This document shows, one piece after another, positions 1 to 11,645 of a stretch of 64,000 nt of DNA (positions are counted from its first letter, which is position 1; the number at the start of each line of letters is the position of its first letter). The position numbers and the translations under genes are program-made. The notes beneath the pieces are model-generated. The model did not search any database. It saw only the letters and a program-made list of their open reading frames with translations, and was not told the origin of the DNA. Source of the DNA: Corella eumyota (Eukaryota > Chordata > Ascidiacea > Phlebobranchia > Corellidae); assembly GCA_963082875.1 (NCBI GenBank), contig OY720097.1, positions 4,720,501-4,784,500 on the forward strand. Reading direction: 5' to 3'.

Positions 1-1766
1 ACAAAAAATTTTGCCTTTTTTAAATAATAAATAATGCGCTATAAAGTTTAAAATTAAATTGTTAAAAATTGCAAAAAACAAATTCAACCATTTTATATAT
101 TAAAATCCTTATCGACAAACTCACATTGACCTTAAAAATCCTCTTTTTTAAAACAAGTTGTATATGAATAAAACAAACCATTGTTACTAAGGTTTCTAAT
201 TTTAAAGCTCATGCCTACAGTTTAAAGTTTCTCAATACACAGACGAATGTTAAAGTCGATTTATAAAGTGGTGTTATGTAAATACATATTGGGTCTGGGT
301 CGGATTTACAGGATTAACCTAGCATAATAAAAACAAGATGTTTAAGATTAATTTTTGCCGCGCAATGCCCAAGTCGAACAAACGCACCGACTATTTGTTA
401 TCTGGAGATATTTGCGGTTCAGACGACATTATCGCTAGTCCAGACCTCACGGGGCCGGTCGTCATTTAAAACGACATTTTCGTTCGTTAATAAAATTCGA
501 AATCCACACCGAAATATAACTATTTCTGGACTTCTCGAGTGTCTAATGAATTTTCGTAAATGTCATTCGGAAATTGCGTGTCTTATGCCAATAAAGGATA
601 ACTATATGAGCGAATATACTGGAACAGAATTTTTAACATATTCGGCTACGTAATCTTCTTTAGCGGCCAGGCTTTTAGATAATTCCTGTCTGACAGATAT
701 TGATTAATAGTGCAGTGACAAAACCATGTTGTCTAATCATTGAGTTAAACTAACCCCAATACACCATTTTAGCACTTTTAAGGCCATAGGTAGTCTTAAC
801 AAGTATTTGCTTTGTATTAAATTTTATTTTAATCCAGCACGTGAAATTGTAATAAAAAACTGCTTATTTTTTGGCGGAAGTCTAGAATAAATATTTGCCC
901 TTCTAAACAAAGTTCTTAGGTTTCGACAAATGTTTTACTTTACCTACCGCGATGATTGACATTGCAAACCGAATAACCATAATCCTATCACCTAAACATC
1001 TAGCTCAGTTTAGTTATAACACCATCACGTAAATCTCACATAATTAACGGATTGGTTTCGGTGTGAAGCTATAAACTGTCAATTATAAAATAGAAAGGTG
1101 GGTGGCAATTCACGTCAAAGGCAAAGGGTTAGCCACCGTAAAGATGCAAATCCAAGCCTGACTCTGTTTATTTACATTTGTGGTAGTCAAATGCAGTGAT
1201 TGTTATGTAAATTACTGGGTAGCTATACAGGAGTATAGTGTTTAAAGCAATCTTCCTACTTCTAAAGTATATTTAAAAAATTACGTAATTTTGTAATATC
1301 TATTTTTGCCTTTTGATATCACTGTTATATTTTTTTACCGAAATGTTAAGTAATATTACAAATAAAATTACAGAAAGGGGGCAAAGGAGATGGCTGCGTT
1401 AGTTTAGCTGACAGCCAGGGTTTTTATACCTACAAGGTTTTGAAATCATGTCACAAATTAGTTACAACCGATGGTTTCTTTTATCGGCACACTCTGCTTT
1501 TGCGGAACACAGGACGCACGTATCCTAAGTAAGTAAATGCGTCATAACATGCTTTCATGTATGCAAAGTTTGTTTTTAAAGTGGCTGTTTATCGTAAGAT
1601 TAATAAACAATATTTTCACGGTAAATTCCATTGCAAAATACAAAACAAGATTTAATAAAAAAAAAACAGATATTATTTTCACAAGGTATATAAAGACCAT
1701 AGTTACAAACAACCGATACTTTACTAACACAATCATTTTACCTAACATCTAACTTGATTTTTTTAG
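1..1766. other. Upstream DNA with no supported gene
   Basis: AT-rich sequence in which I find no exon with good borders that joins in phase to the first ZP-gene exon at 1767. A short stretch near 285-330 (GGGTCTGGGTCGGATTTAC and onward) vaguely resembles the 3' part of the SINE at 5162 and may be an old relic. A start exon with a signal peptide for the downstream ZP protein should lie here or left of the window. The Met-rich reading near 1549 ends in a good donor, but it joins in the wrong phase. Confidence 0.4.
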
Positions 1767-4700
1767 ACATAAAGTGTTGTACACTGTATCAATTGAATGT
1801 GAAGAAGGGAGAGATGAAGATAGAGTGTCCGGAGAAAGTCGAATCTTTGAGCACAGAGTAGCCGGCAAAAATTGCAACCAAACATTTTGTCCACACGGTT
1901 CAATGTGTTTAAACCAAACCGTAGATGGCTTTTACTGTTTTTGTCCAAACAATAATCGAACGTGCGAAGGTAATTGAGTTGTTCGATTGTTTTGTAAGAT
2001 AGAAATTGTGCTTAAAGTATAAACACCATTTTAGCTGATTTTAAACTCAGCCAAAAGGTGAAACCATAGATAAGCAAACCACAAGATCAAAAGACATTCA
2101 AACTTCTACTTTGCACTTGTTTATACAACAACAACAATTTTACAAAACAATTTTAAAATGTTTTTTTTACAGCAACTTGCCCTGCTGACTACTACGGATG
2201 TCGGAGAATTGATAGTAACAGGTCAGCCAAAAAACAATCAAAACTAAAATGTATTAGTAATAACTGGCTTTGCAACTACAGATTTGACTGCGAATTAGAG
2301 GTAAGTGTGGTGTAGTGTTTTAGTTTACAACATCTTATTAACCTGACATTTCCAATGACTATACAATATTATATAAAACAACTTTCCATTTCAGAAAGTT
2401 ACAAATTAGATTATTCTATTAACCCTTAGGACGATGAAAAACCATGTACGGAAAAATGGTCGCAGTGGAGCGAATGGTCGAAGTGCAACGCGAAGTGTGG
2501 AAGAGGAATAGGAGAAAGGACGAGAACGCGGAGTTGTGCTGTCGTTTTCGAAAACGATCCAGAAAGGTGTAGATTGTCACAGAACACTTTTGGGTATGCT
2601 GCATGTTTTCACTAAGGGATATTGCTTTAGTTTTACACATTGTCCGGTAGAGTGGCATAGCGGTCTTAACGTCGAATTAGAAGTCAAATGTTCAGTAAAA
2701 AAATCTGTAATAAGTTTTGTGCTAGTTTTGCAAAGTTTAAAGTCCTTTTGGCGATGTTTTTTTTACATAAAAGTTGATAAAGCTGGTGTCACTGAACACA
2801 AAAATGATTTAAAAATTGCAAAACTCTTCAATATAAAACTTTAACGGTCATAAAAAATAAAGGAACAAAATATAAAGGTACCAAAAAGTAAAGGAACGGA
2901 ATTTAAAAGGCCGAGAATATGTATAGAGTCTAGAATAATCGGTTAAGTACTTTTTCTGTTGCTTGCTGTTTATATAACTCCATTTTTTAACAGTCTCGTG
3001 TTATATTAATCTGATAACTTAGAGTTGGAACAGCGTGCGTTTTATTTAAACAAAGAAACTTATCAACCACGGCGTAAAAAAAACAAAAAAACAACAAGAG
3101 AAAAAAATAGTCTCGGCCTTACACAAGTTGTTTAACACGAGCTGTTTCCTGTAATTTACAGCAAATACGATGTTTAATAACTAGTTATAGTTACAACAGA
3201 TTTGCTTAAAGAATCTTTAAGATTTTGTTATAGGCAATAATAGTCGTTGAGTTATTCACTTCGAGTTATTTACATACAGTTCTGTTTTTCAGGATATATT
3301 AGAACTCCCATAGAAGAATATTAGATAACAAATGTCTGTAAAATGTTTAGCAAAAATCAGTTGCATTCAACTTTATTTAAATAGGAAATTTGTGAAAAAA
3401 CATTTATATCAAAATGGTCATTGAATGCTCATAGATATCTACATGATGACGAAAAGCCTTACAAATGTATAATATCTGCAATAAAAGGTAGTCAAGAAAA
3501 CTAAAACAAACACCAACGTTGGCACATCAATAAAAAAGCATTTGGTTGTAATATCTGTGAGAAAAAATTTAGAACTAAAGAAACAAAAATGTGATCTTAA
3601 ACTTCACAGCCGAGTTCACTCCGGCGTTAGACCTTTCCAATGTGAAGTTTGTGAAAACGATTTAAACAAAAAGAACATTTAAAAAACCACTATCTTACCC
3701 ACACCGACGTAAGACCGTTCGATTGTAAAAATTGTAAAAAAAGTTTGAAGATAAAGAATCTTTGACAAAACATTTACGAATCCATACTGGAAAAAACTTC
3801 ACAAATGCGATATTTGTGACAAAGCTTTTGCACAACCTGGACTTATGAGAAAACACAAACTTGTCCATGGCAACATAAAACCTTTTAAATGTCAAGTCTG
3901 TGAAACGTTCTTGAGAACAAAAGGATTACGCATTCACACGATTAGATCTCACACTAATTCAAAGCAACACAAATGCAAAGTTTGCGAGAAATCATTTTAT
4001 TTTAAGACAAACTTAACTACGCACAAATTCGTTCACGCCGAACGTTTAGAAAAGTATAAGTGTAATATATGTAATAAAATGTTTGCCAGCGATCATCAAT
4101 TTAATGCTCACATAAAAATGCACACCACCGAAAAAACTTTGAAATGTGAAGTTTGCGAGAAGTCGTTTTTTAGAAGAGATAACTTGGAGCGCCACTCCGT
4201 GATTCACACTGGCAAAAATACTTTTGAATGTGGCGTAGGTGGCAATACCTTTGCTAGAAAAGACACTTTGAGATCACACCAATTAGTTCACAGCACCCTT
4301 AAATCTTCTTGCGACATTTGTGACAAAATTTTTACAATATATGATGATACTTTATAATAACAAATATTTAATCTTTTTTAGATGTAAACGGTTATGTACG
4401 CAAAACAACGAAACCAACTCGGAAAAAGAGCCATGTCGTGCGGTCAATTGTCCTCACGTAAAATGTCGTAGAAATCACATGACAATGACGATTCCAAAGA
4501 AACCTGGAATGACCACGAACAACATCTTGAGATATATGCGAGTTGGGGACGGCCTAAAATGCAGACCGAGCGATAATCAAACGCACGTGTTATTACGAAT
4601 TCCATTACATGAGTGTGGAACAACATTTGTGGTATGTAAAAACAATTTCAATTAATAAATAAAATAAAAAACCCAACCTTAATAAGTTATATTTATGTAT

Positions 4701-6705
4701 AGTATATATTTAAATATAATTTACCCAGATAATGTGTATTTTAAACTATTTATTAATACTCTGTTCCTAGACTGAAGGTTCCTCTATCGTATATCAAAAT
4801 CGGATATCGTACAACGTTAACACCGGCGCTCCGTCAATCATTATGCGGGATGTGGGGCAGACATATACGGCAAGATGTCGCTACGAGCGTCGGGGTAGGG
4901 TAACGTTAAAACATCGCAGACCTGGCTCAAAATCAAGCGTCGACGTGGCAGCTTTAAATTTTGATGACAGCAAATCAGGAAACTGGGAAGGTTTGCAGGA
5001 AAGAGATACGCAACAGTTTGCATCCGGTGATGGAGAATTCGAATTCAGAATGGATTTGTACAAAAGTAAAGTTTTATTTATTTTTGTATGTTATAAAAAG
5101 TTGTTACAAATTGTAGTAAGAAGTATAATGCAATCTAATTGTTATCTTTTAAAACGTGTTAGGCCAGCACCGTGGTGTAGTGACCAAAACACTTGGCGTC
5201 ACTACATGCGGTCTTGGGTTCAATTCCCACTTCTCTTATGCTGTAAGGCGCTATAAACGGTGTGAACTTCCTGCTAAGCCAACACTTAATCAGCAGCTTA
5301 TAATAAGCGGGCAATTATATTACATTCCAAACTGCTAATGGCAAATTGAGACTGGGTCGGGGTTACTGATTTTATTCCATGTTCAGGCCGAGTCGTTTTT
5401 ACATTAAAGATAAATAAATATACAACAAAATAAACCCAATGTTTAATATTAAATTTTGTTTAGACGATAACTTTACCGTTCGTTACGACTCCAGTGATTA
5501 CCCACTGCACAAACATTTGAAAGAGAATTTATTTGTATCCGTGACCTTCCAAAGCGAAGACGAAGATCTCAAAGTTTTGATTGACACTTGTAAGGCCACG
5601 CCCACTAGAAATTCTACAAACGCAAAATTCGAATACGTTTTCATAGAAAAAAGGTAAATAAGTTTTTTTGGGAAAAAAGGGAATATGTTACGTGTTTTTA
5701 GGCTATTTAAAATACCAGACTTTAAGGCGATTAGTGGGGCGTTGGTGCGGCTCAAACCCGAAACCCTTTGGCCACTAGCTGATGCTTAACCCTTTTACAG
5801 ACTAAAATTTAGATTAAAATATGCAATAATTTTTTTTTGATATTCAACAAAAGCAATTTATAAGAAATAAAGTAAAATTTAAAAACTGATGTAAAAAGGT
5901 GCCCAGTTGACAAAACCGTTGTATTCTATTCTACTTCGAAGTCGAGCAACAGAAAAGATTCTTTTAGCATCGAGACTTTTAAGTTCAGTGACCCCAACTC
6001 CCGCGTTGTTTATCTGCAGTGTGACGTCATAGTTTGTGACGTCAATGACAAAAATTGCGGAAGAACTTGCAACCAGGTAAAAACTGAATAAAAAGGTTGG
6101 GGGACGCCTTAAAATGATTTTTAAGTTTTGGTTGAAGTTTTTGTTGCATTAAGTAATAGGTTTTAATTATTGTAATTAGTAATGAGTAAATAATTGTGTG
6201 GTATTTTGGTAAATAACATACTCAAAAGTAAACAGTCTGTTAACATCAGCTTGAATTCAAAATCTTGTGACTTGTAACCCTAAGCCATTTGGCCCGTATG
6301 TTACATAAGTAATTAATATTGCTGACTGCCCCAAGTTTTTTTTTTGTTTAACAGTCTGATGACACAACCTTTCGCTTTAAACGGGGCGCCGAAGTCAATG
6401 CATTTGCACGTGGTCACGTGATGCAGGGACCTATTTTCATAGATGACGAACTCGATAAAGAAGCGAAAAACAAGAAAAGTCAAATTCACACAACAGGTAA
6501 AATTAAGTTTAAATATTATCATTTATTTTGTTATGTGTTTTTTTTATCTATAGAACAAGCCTTGCAAGATGAGAATCAAGACGAAGCTTCTAAACCAAAC
6601 GACAATTTCTTCTACATTATTTTTACCGGTCTGGGCAGTCTTTTTGTCGGAATTGTGATCGGAGTTTTTACGAAAATGCGAAAAAGTCCAGTTACCGCAG
6701 TTTAA
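1767..6705 (+). CDS. EGF/LDLa/TSP1/ZP-domain type I membrane protein (5' partial)
   Basis: Exons 1767-1969, 2173-2300, 2430-2593, 4382-4631, 4771-5065, 5464-5653, 5899-6076, 6355-6496 and 6554-6705 keep one phase throughout and encode about 567 residues; the signal-peptide exon is not found. The first exon holds a six-Cys EGF module. Exons 2-3 form an LDL-receptor class A repeat ending DCELEDDEKPC. Exons 3-4 hold a thrombospondin type 1 repeat (WSQWSEWSKC, then CGRG). Exons 4-8 form a zona pellucida module, the polymerisation domain of egg-coat and apical matrix proteins. Exon 8 begins with a furin-type RFKR site, and exon 9 ends with one membrane span and a short basic tail. The layout suggests a secreted or shed matrix or vitelline-coat protein; the tissue is not readable from sequence. 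AATAAA lies at 6853. The large third intron splits the TSP1 repeat and holds a zinc-finger relic. Confidence 0.85.
3385..4357 (+). pseudogene. C2H2 zinc-finger gene relic inside a ZP-gene intron
   Basis: The sequence reads as about ten consecutive C2H2 fingers on the plus strand with no introns. The 5' half (about 3385-3840) needs several frame changes. The 3' half (3845-4357) stays open for 170 codons and contains recognisable fingers such as HKCKVCEKSF, YKCNICNKMF and LKCEVCEKSF, each followed by the His pair. One finger has lost its second Cys (CGVGG), and the last one stops after SCDICDKIF. It lies entirely within the intron 2594-4381 that splits the TSP1 repeat. Lack of introns and scattered frame breaks suggest a decayed retrocopy or duplicated fragment of a host zinc-finger gene; I see no poly(A) tail. 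Confidence 0.8.
5162..5412 (+). repeat. tRNA-derived SINE, copy 1
   Basis: The 5' end looks like a tRNA: an A-box-like TGGTGTAGTGACCAA and a B box GGGTTCAATTCCC about 40 bp later. The tRNA-unrelated body contains GGCGCTATAAACGG, CAGCACTTAATCAGCAG-like sequence and ACTGGGTCGGGGTTACTGAT, and the copy ends in an AAATAAATA-type tail. The same body recurs at 24930-25212, 25213-25412 and 32932-33075. It sits in a ZP-gene intron, same strand as the gene. It may belong to a described Ciona composite SINE family, but I cannot confirm the name. Confidence 0.85.
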
Positions 6706-7317
6706 TTTCTAAGAAGAAATCAAAGAAATTGCCAGACATGCTTTAAATAAGCATTAGTTAACAATACACAAATGTATGTAAAGCGTTAAACAGCATAACA
6801 TTTAAATATATATTTACCGTGTACCTTTATATTTAAAGTTCGTTTTTTTATAAATAAAAAACGTAAAAAATTCTGCGTAATTTAACATAAACATTAGGTG
6901 AGTAAATCAATGTAACGGGGGATCTATAAAGAAAATACAAACTTTTGTCACTTAATTGATTAACTTCCATTAATTGTTTTAATTGCTCGTTTGATTAACT
7001 TCCCTTAACTGTTCCATAATTAATCAATGTGGAAACATTTTTTAAAGCGGAAACCCGCGATTTATTAAAAAGTCAAATTTTTTTTGTGGCAACTCAGTTT
7101 TTTCTGATCATTTTAAATAGTGAGCTTTGGCACTGAGCGACTAGAAAAAGACGAAATCCCAAATTGTTATAGAGTAAAAACTAAAGACCAAGTTCTTAGT
7201 AGGTTAAAGGCATAATGATTTAATGGTCTTGCAAACAACCTTTATAGTTTGACTTAACTGCAATAATAAATAATTAAAAAAAAATAAATAATTTTTTAAT
7301 ATAATTTGTTTAGCAAA
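6706..7317. other. Intergenic, ZP gene to transporter 1
   Basis: Holds the ZP-gene 3' UTR with AATAAA at 6853-6858. Direct TTAATTGATTAACTTCC-like repeats lie at about 6950-7030. A pyrimidine-rich acceptor ends at 7313, four bases before the transporter ATG. No other gene is seen. Confidence 0.5.
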
Positions 7318-10300
7318 ATGGCAATAAACGTAGCAGGCTTAATAGCCATTATTGTCTTCTACTTATTAATAGTCCTGGTTGGTGTTTATGCATCATGGAG
7401 AAAAAGGTTATCGGGTGCTGGACATAAAACAGAGACGATTATGATTGCTGGTCGTCAAATCGGTTTGCTATTCGGCTGTTTTACAATGACAGGTACGTAC
7501 TTATACCAAGTGTTGAAAAAAAGTTTAAAAATTTAATAAATATTCTAAAAAATCATAATATATAACAACCCTCTGAATTACTGCATGCGAACTATGCCCG
7601 CATTTAGTAATTTTTTTAATAAATTATACAAAGTTCTGAATTTCGTAGTATTTAAAACTGTATATTGTTTTGTACCCTACTTTTTCAGCAACTTGGGTCG
7701 GAGGCGGATATATTAACGGGACGTCGGAAAGCGTTTACGATCCGAACATGGGTTTAATTTGGACATTGGCACCGTTCGGGTATTCGCTCGCAGTTTTTAT
7801 CGCCGGTTTTTTGTTCGCCAAAAAAATGAGATCCGAAGTAAATTTTTGTTTTGTGTGAATATTGGATTAAATTTGTATTAAACTTTGCAAGTCCCATGCA
7901 ATTTTTAGGCTAATAATTGACGGTTATTTTTCTACTAACATACAAAAATATATTAAAAGCAAACATGTTGCTATAATACCATTAAGATAAAATTTTGGTT
8001 GTTTTTTATAAATATAACTTATTACTAAAAAATAAACAGTTTGCATTGTTGATATACACAAAGTTGTTAATATACAACCCTTTTAACAATGTTTGAATAA
8101 ACACAACTTACGATTCACGCAGGGTTATATCACGATGTTGGATCCCCTTCAGTGCAAATTGGGAAGAAGAATGGGAGGCCTTCTTTACATTCCTGCTCTT
8201 TTGGCTGAAATGTTCTGGTCTGCATCAATCCTGGCGGCTCTAGGTAAAAAGTTAATGCTTATTAAATAAATAGAATTATTAATTCGTAAATAAAAGCAAA
8301 ATGGTAAAATGGCGATGTGGTTAAAAAAAAATCAAAAATTACGAAAAATGTTTAACTATTTTTTTGTGGTTTTATTTAGGTGGAACATTGACTGTGATAG
8401 TCGGCCTTGATGTAAAAATTGCAATTTTGGTATCGACTCTTATCGCAATATTGTACACTTTATTAGGTGGCTTGTATTCTGTTGCATACACAGATGTCGT
8501 ACAGCTAGTCTGCATTTTTGTAGGCCTGGTAAGTGCTTTTAAATTTTCACGCGAACTCATTAAAGTTCACAGCCTGGAAAACGCACTTAGGTGAACTTGT
8601 TTATAGAAAAATAATAGAAATTTGACATTGTCACAACGCCAAAGCCATTTTAAAAATTAGCTTAAGGTCAAGGTTAAACAACATTGGAACGCTGCAAAAC
8701 AATTAATCAAATATTTGACATATTGTATTATCTGTTAATCGCAGTATATTAGCATTCCGTTTGTCCTTATGCACCCAGCAGTTGAAAGCATTACAACAAC
8801 TGCATATAGCAACCACACGTGGTTAGGAACTTGGAATAATAATGAAGCTGGACTATGGTTCGATTCGGCAATGATGTTGGTACGAATTACGTTTAATTTG
8901 GTGCATTTGAATTGGTTTATAACACCGCAAAAAAACGATGTACTTTAAAATTATTGTTTAGACATTCGGCGGTATACCTTGGCAGGCCTATTTTCAACGT
9001 GTACTGGCTGCTGACACAGCAGAACATGCACGCACAATTTCAATCGTGGCTTGTTTTGGTTGTATGATTGTTACAATTCCTTCTATAATTATCGGAGCAG
9101 CGGCCGCCTCAACAGGTATTGGATTTACATTTAAAAAAGTTTAAAAATTATCCATGCAGTTTTCGTATTTTTTAATCCAATAGGCAACTACTATAAATCC
9201 ACTTTTTAATTTTCAAACGCTGAGTTAAGGAAAGAAGCACAAGTCTAGGTTAAGCAAAACCAAACCATGCGTAACACAAAATTCCTAAGGCCTTTCATTG
9301 CTAAATAAGAAAGCAATTTCAAATTTCACTAAACGGTATTTTTAATACTTGAAGCAGTTGTTAGTCATTTAACTTTTCCTTGGCAATTTACTGTGTTTAC
9401 TATTAACGTAAAAATATTTTTTAAATTAACAATTGTTTCGAAAACATACCTCGTTTGTTACTGTTGGTAGGTCGAATGTCTCCTGAAAAAGTTTGCCAAT
9501 AAATATAATATTTTACATTATCATATAAATGCACATTCCACATTAACATATACACAAGCCCATTGATTGTTCTGTATTTAAATTACGACAACATTTTAAT
9601 TTTAGAGACATTTGCTACGTTTCTCACTTACTAAACATCAACCCTCGGTATTACTTACAGAGTTAACTAATCGTTATAACTACTTTGTGCCCGACAGATT
9701 GGAGCATGACTGGTTACTACAATGTGAGTGGAGGATTGACTCCGGCCGAGAACGAACAGTCTCCGCTAATCCTGTCCATCGTACTACAATATTTGACACC
9801 TGGCGTAGTCTCTTTTTTCGGACTCGGGGCGATTTCAGCAGCGGTGATGTCATCGACTGATTCTAGCATGCTTGCATCATCCAGTATGTTTACAAGGAAT
9901 GTGTACAGGAATGTCTTCCGACAAAAGGTAAGAAATTTGGTTTTTATTTGGCAATAAACTGTATAAGTAATAACTTAATAAAAAGTATGTTAAAATCATA
10001 AAAATAAATGTTATGGTTTGATAGATTAAGAGCAATTTCAATTTGTTTTTAAAGGCTTCGGAAAAAGAAATGCTATGGGTACTCAGGATTTCAATCATAG
10101 TTTTAGGTGGGCTGTCCGCACTGCTCGCTATAGCAGTAAAGTCGGTTTATCTTTTGTGGTATCTGTGTTCTGATTTGGTATTCGTTGTACTTTTCCCGCA
10201 GGTTTATATACAGATATTATTTTAAGCTGACTAACTTACTATAAAGTCGGGTTATATTTTTAAAAATTTATTATGCAAATGGATACCTGTTTAAAATTGA

Positions 10301-10697
10301 TTTTTTATAGTTATTGGGAGCAATTTATTTCGACATCAACACATATGGATCAGCACCTGCATATATCATTGGCTTGGTATTACGACTAGGAGGTGGTGAA
10401 CCATTCCTTAACGTTTATCCCTTTATAAATTATCCTGGCAATACCGAAACTACTAAGAATTTCCCATACAAAACATTGGCAATGGTGACCTCATTTGTAA
10501 CCCTTTTACTTTTCTCATACTTGGCGAGGTTTCTTTTTGTTCGGGGCTATATATCTGAAAAGTACGACGTGTTTGATTGCAGGCTGGCATCGGGTGGTCG
10601 TACTTACTATAATAAAGAAAGTCCATTTGCTGCAAGTGTAGAACTGGAAGAGGAAAAAAGGGATAAAAGTCAACACGAGACGACGCCAATGAGCTAA
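7318..10697 (+). CDS. SLC5A7: High-affinity choline transporter-like protein, copy 1 (SLC5A7/CHT1)
   Basis: Nine exons: 7318-7492, 7689-7837, 8123-8243, 8380-8528, 8745-8879, 8962-9115, 9698-9927, 10055-10201 and 10311-10697, giving 548 residues (human CHT1 580). It is a sodium-coupled plasma-membrane symporter; the family recovers choline for acetylcholine synthesis. Collinear CHT1 motifs include [16 protein letters not shown] (TM1), [44 protein letters not shown] in the Na-binding helix, and [14 protein letters not shown]. The start has CHT-like MA-x-x-V-x-GLIAII spacing. The residue matching human Asp48 (GGRDIG) is Gln here (AGRQIG). I see no dileucine signal in the C-tail. A bare acceptor lies just before the ATG (TTTAG then CAAA), so either a 5' UTR intron or a trans-splice site is likely. 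AATAAA at 10759. Confidence 0.92.
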
Positions 10698-11645
10698 TAT
10701 TTGTCCATTTTGAAAAATCCACAAAACGTGTTTTTATCCAAACTTACTTTAACTTGACAATAAAAATTAAATTAGTTAAAAATTATTTGCATTTTGGTTT
10801 AATACCGCTTAACTTTTGTAAATTTATTAAGAGATTTTTTTTTAATTTTTTAATAATACTGATATTTTTACTCTGTTTTTTTATACCCTTTCATTGGACT
10901 CTAAAAATTAATGGTGTTCATGTCTTATTAAAACCTTGAAGTTTTAGCGTTTTTTGAGCGTTTTGGCAGGTTGAAAATAAAGTTATTTAATCGTAATATA
11001 GTAGAAACACGAAATATTGCGAATCACGACCGGGATTTTATAGAAAAACTGGTATTTTCAGCCTGTTTTATTTTAAAATCCTAGTCCATTTGTTTGGTTA
11101 TTATTTGAGAAAGTCGCTAGTGACTAATATTATCGCGAAGCAACCAAGCAGGTAAACAAAAACTCACTTTTCGGGACAATTTCTTAAATCTAAACAAATT
11201 AACCTTAACGTTTTTGTTTTCGAGTACGTTAACCTATTATGGTTGGTTAGGTCAACAAGTCAACTTGCTTTGTTAAAGCGGTAAAACACTCGAAACAACC
11301 CTAATTTGTTAACCCAAACTGTTAGTAATCACAGTTCAATATAAAAGCCTACTACGATTCATAACATGACATTTGATTAGGTATATGATAAGTTCTGAAA
11401 TCATTTTTTTTTTGCAGTTTAATTTAGAACCGCAGGCTATCATATCATATCCAATACGCCGTGGGGTAGTCGCAAATGTTTTATTGTATTACATAGTTTA
11501 GTTTAGGCAGATTAAAAATTGTGACGGTTTCAGTTAAAGTGTATCGTAGTAAGGCAAAAAGATTTTTTTAAATTTGATTAAAATATACGACCCTTTACAA
11601 CAGAATTAAGTTTAAATCAATTGTTAGATTTTAATAAACAAAAGC
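10698..11645. other. Intergenic between transporters 1 and 2, duplicated
   Basis: Contains the transporter 1 poly(A) signal and the 5' flank of transporter 2. The whole stretch is closely repeated at 15441-16382, upstream of transporter 3, so it is part of the tandem duplication. No coding sequence is seen. Confidence 0.7.

Noticed and set aside
1537-1752. Possible signal-peptide exon (MLSCMQSLFLKWLFI) for the ZP gene
   Set aside because: It has a good donor after LFI, but joining it to 1767 gives an immediate TAA because the phase does not match.
5156-5338. Reading of 60 codons, and a possible true tRNA gene, at 5162-5230
   Set aside because: The A/B-box region belongs to a SINE repeated elsewhere in the window and cannot form a normal tRNA cloverleaf with an acceptor stem; the open reading is incidental.
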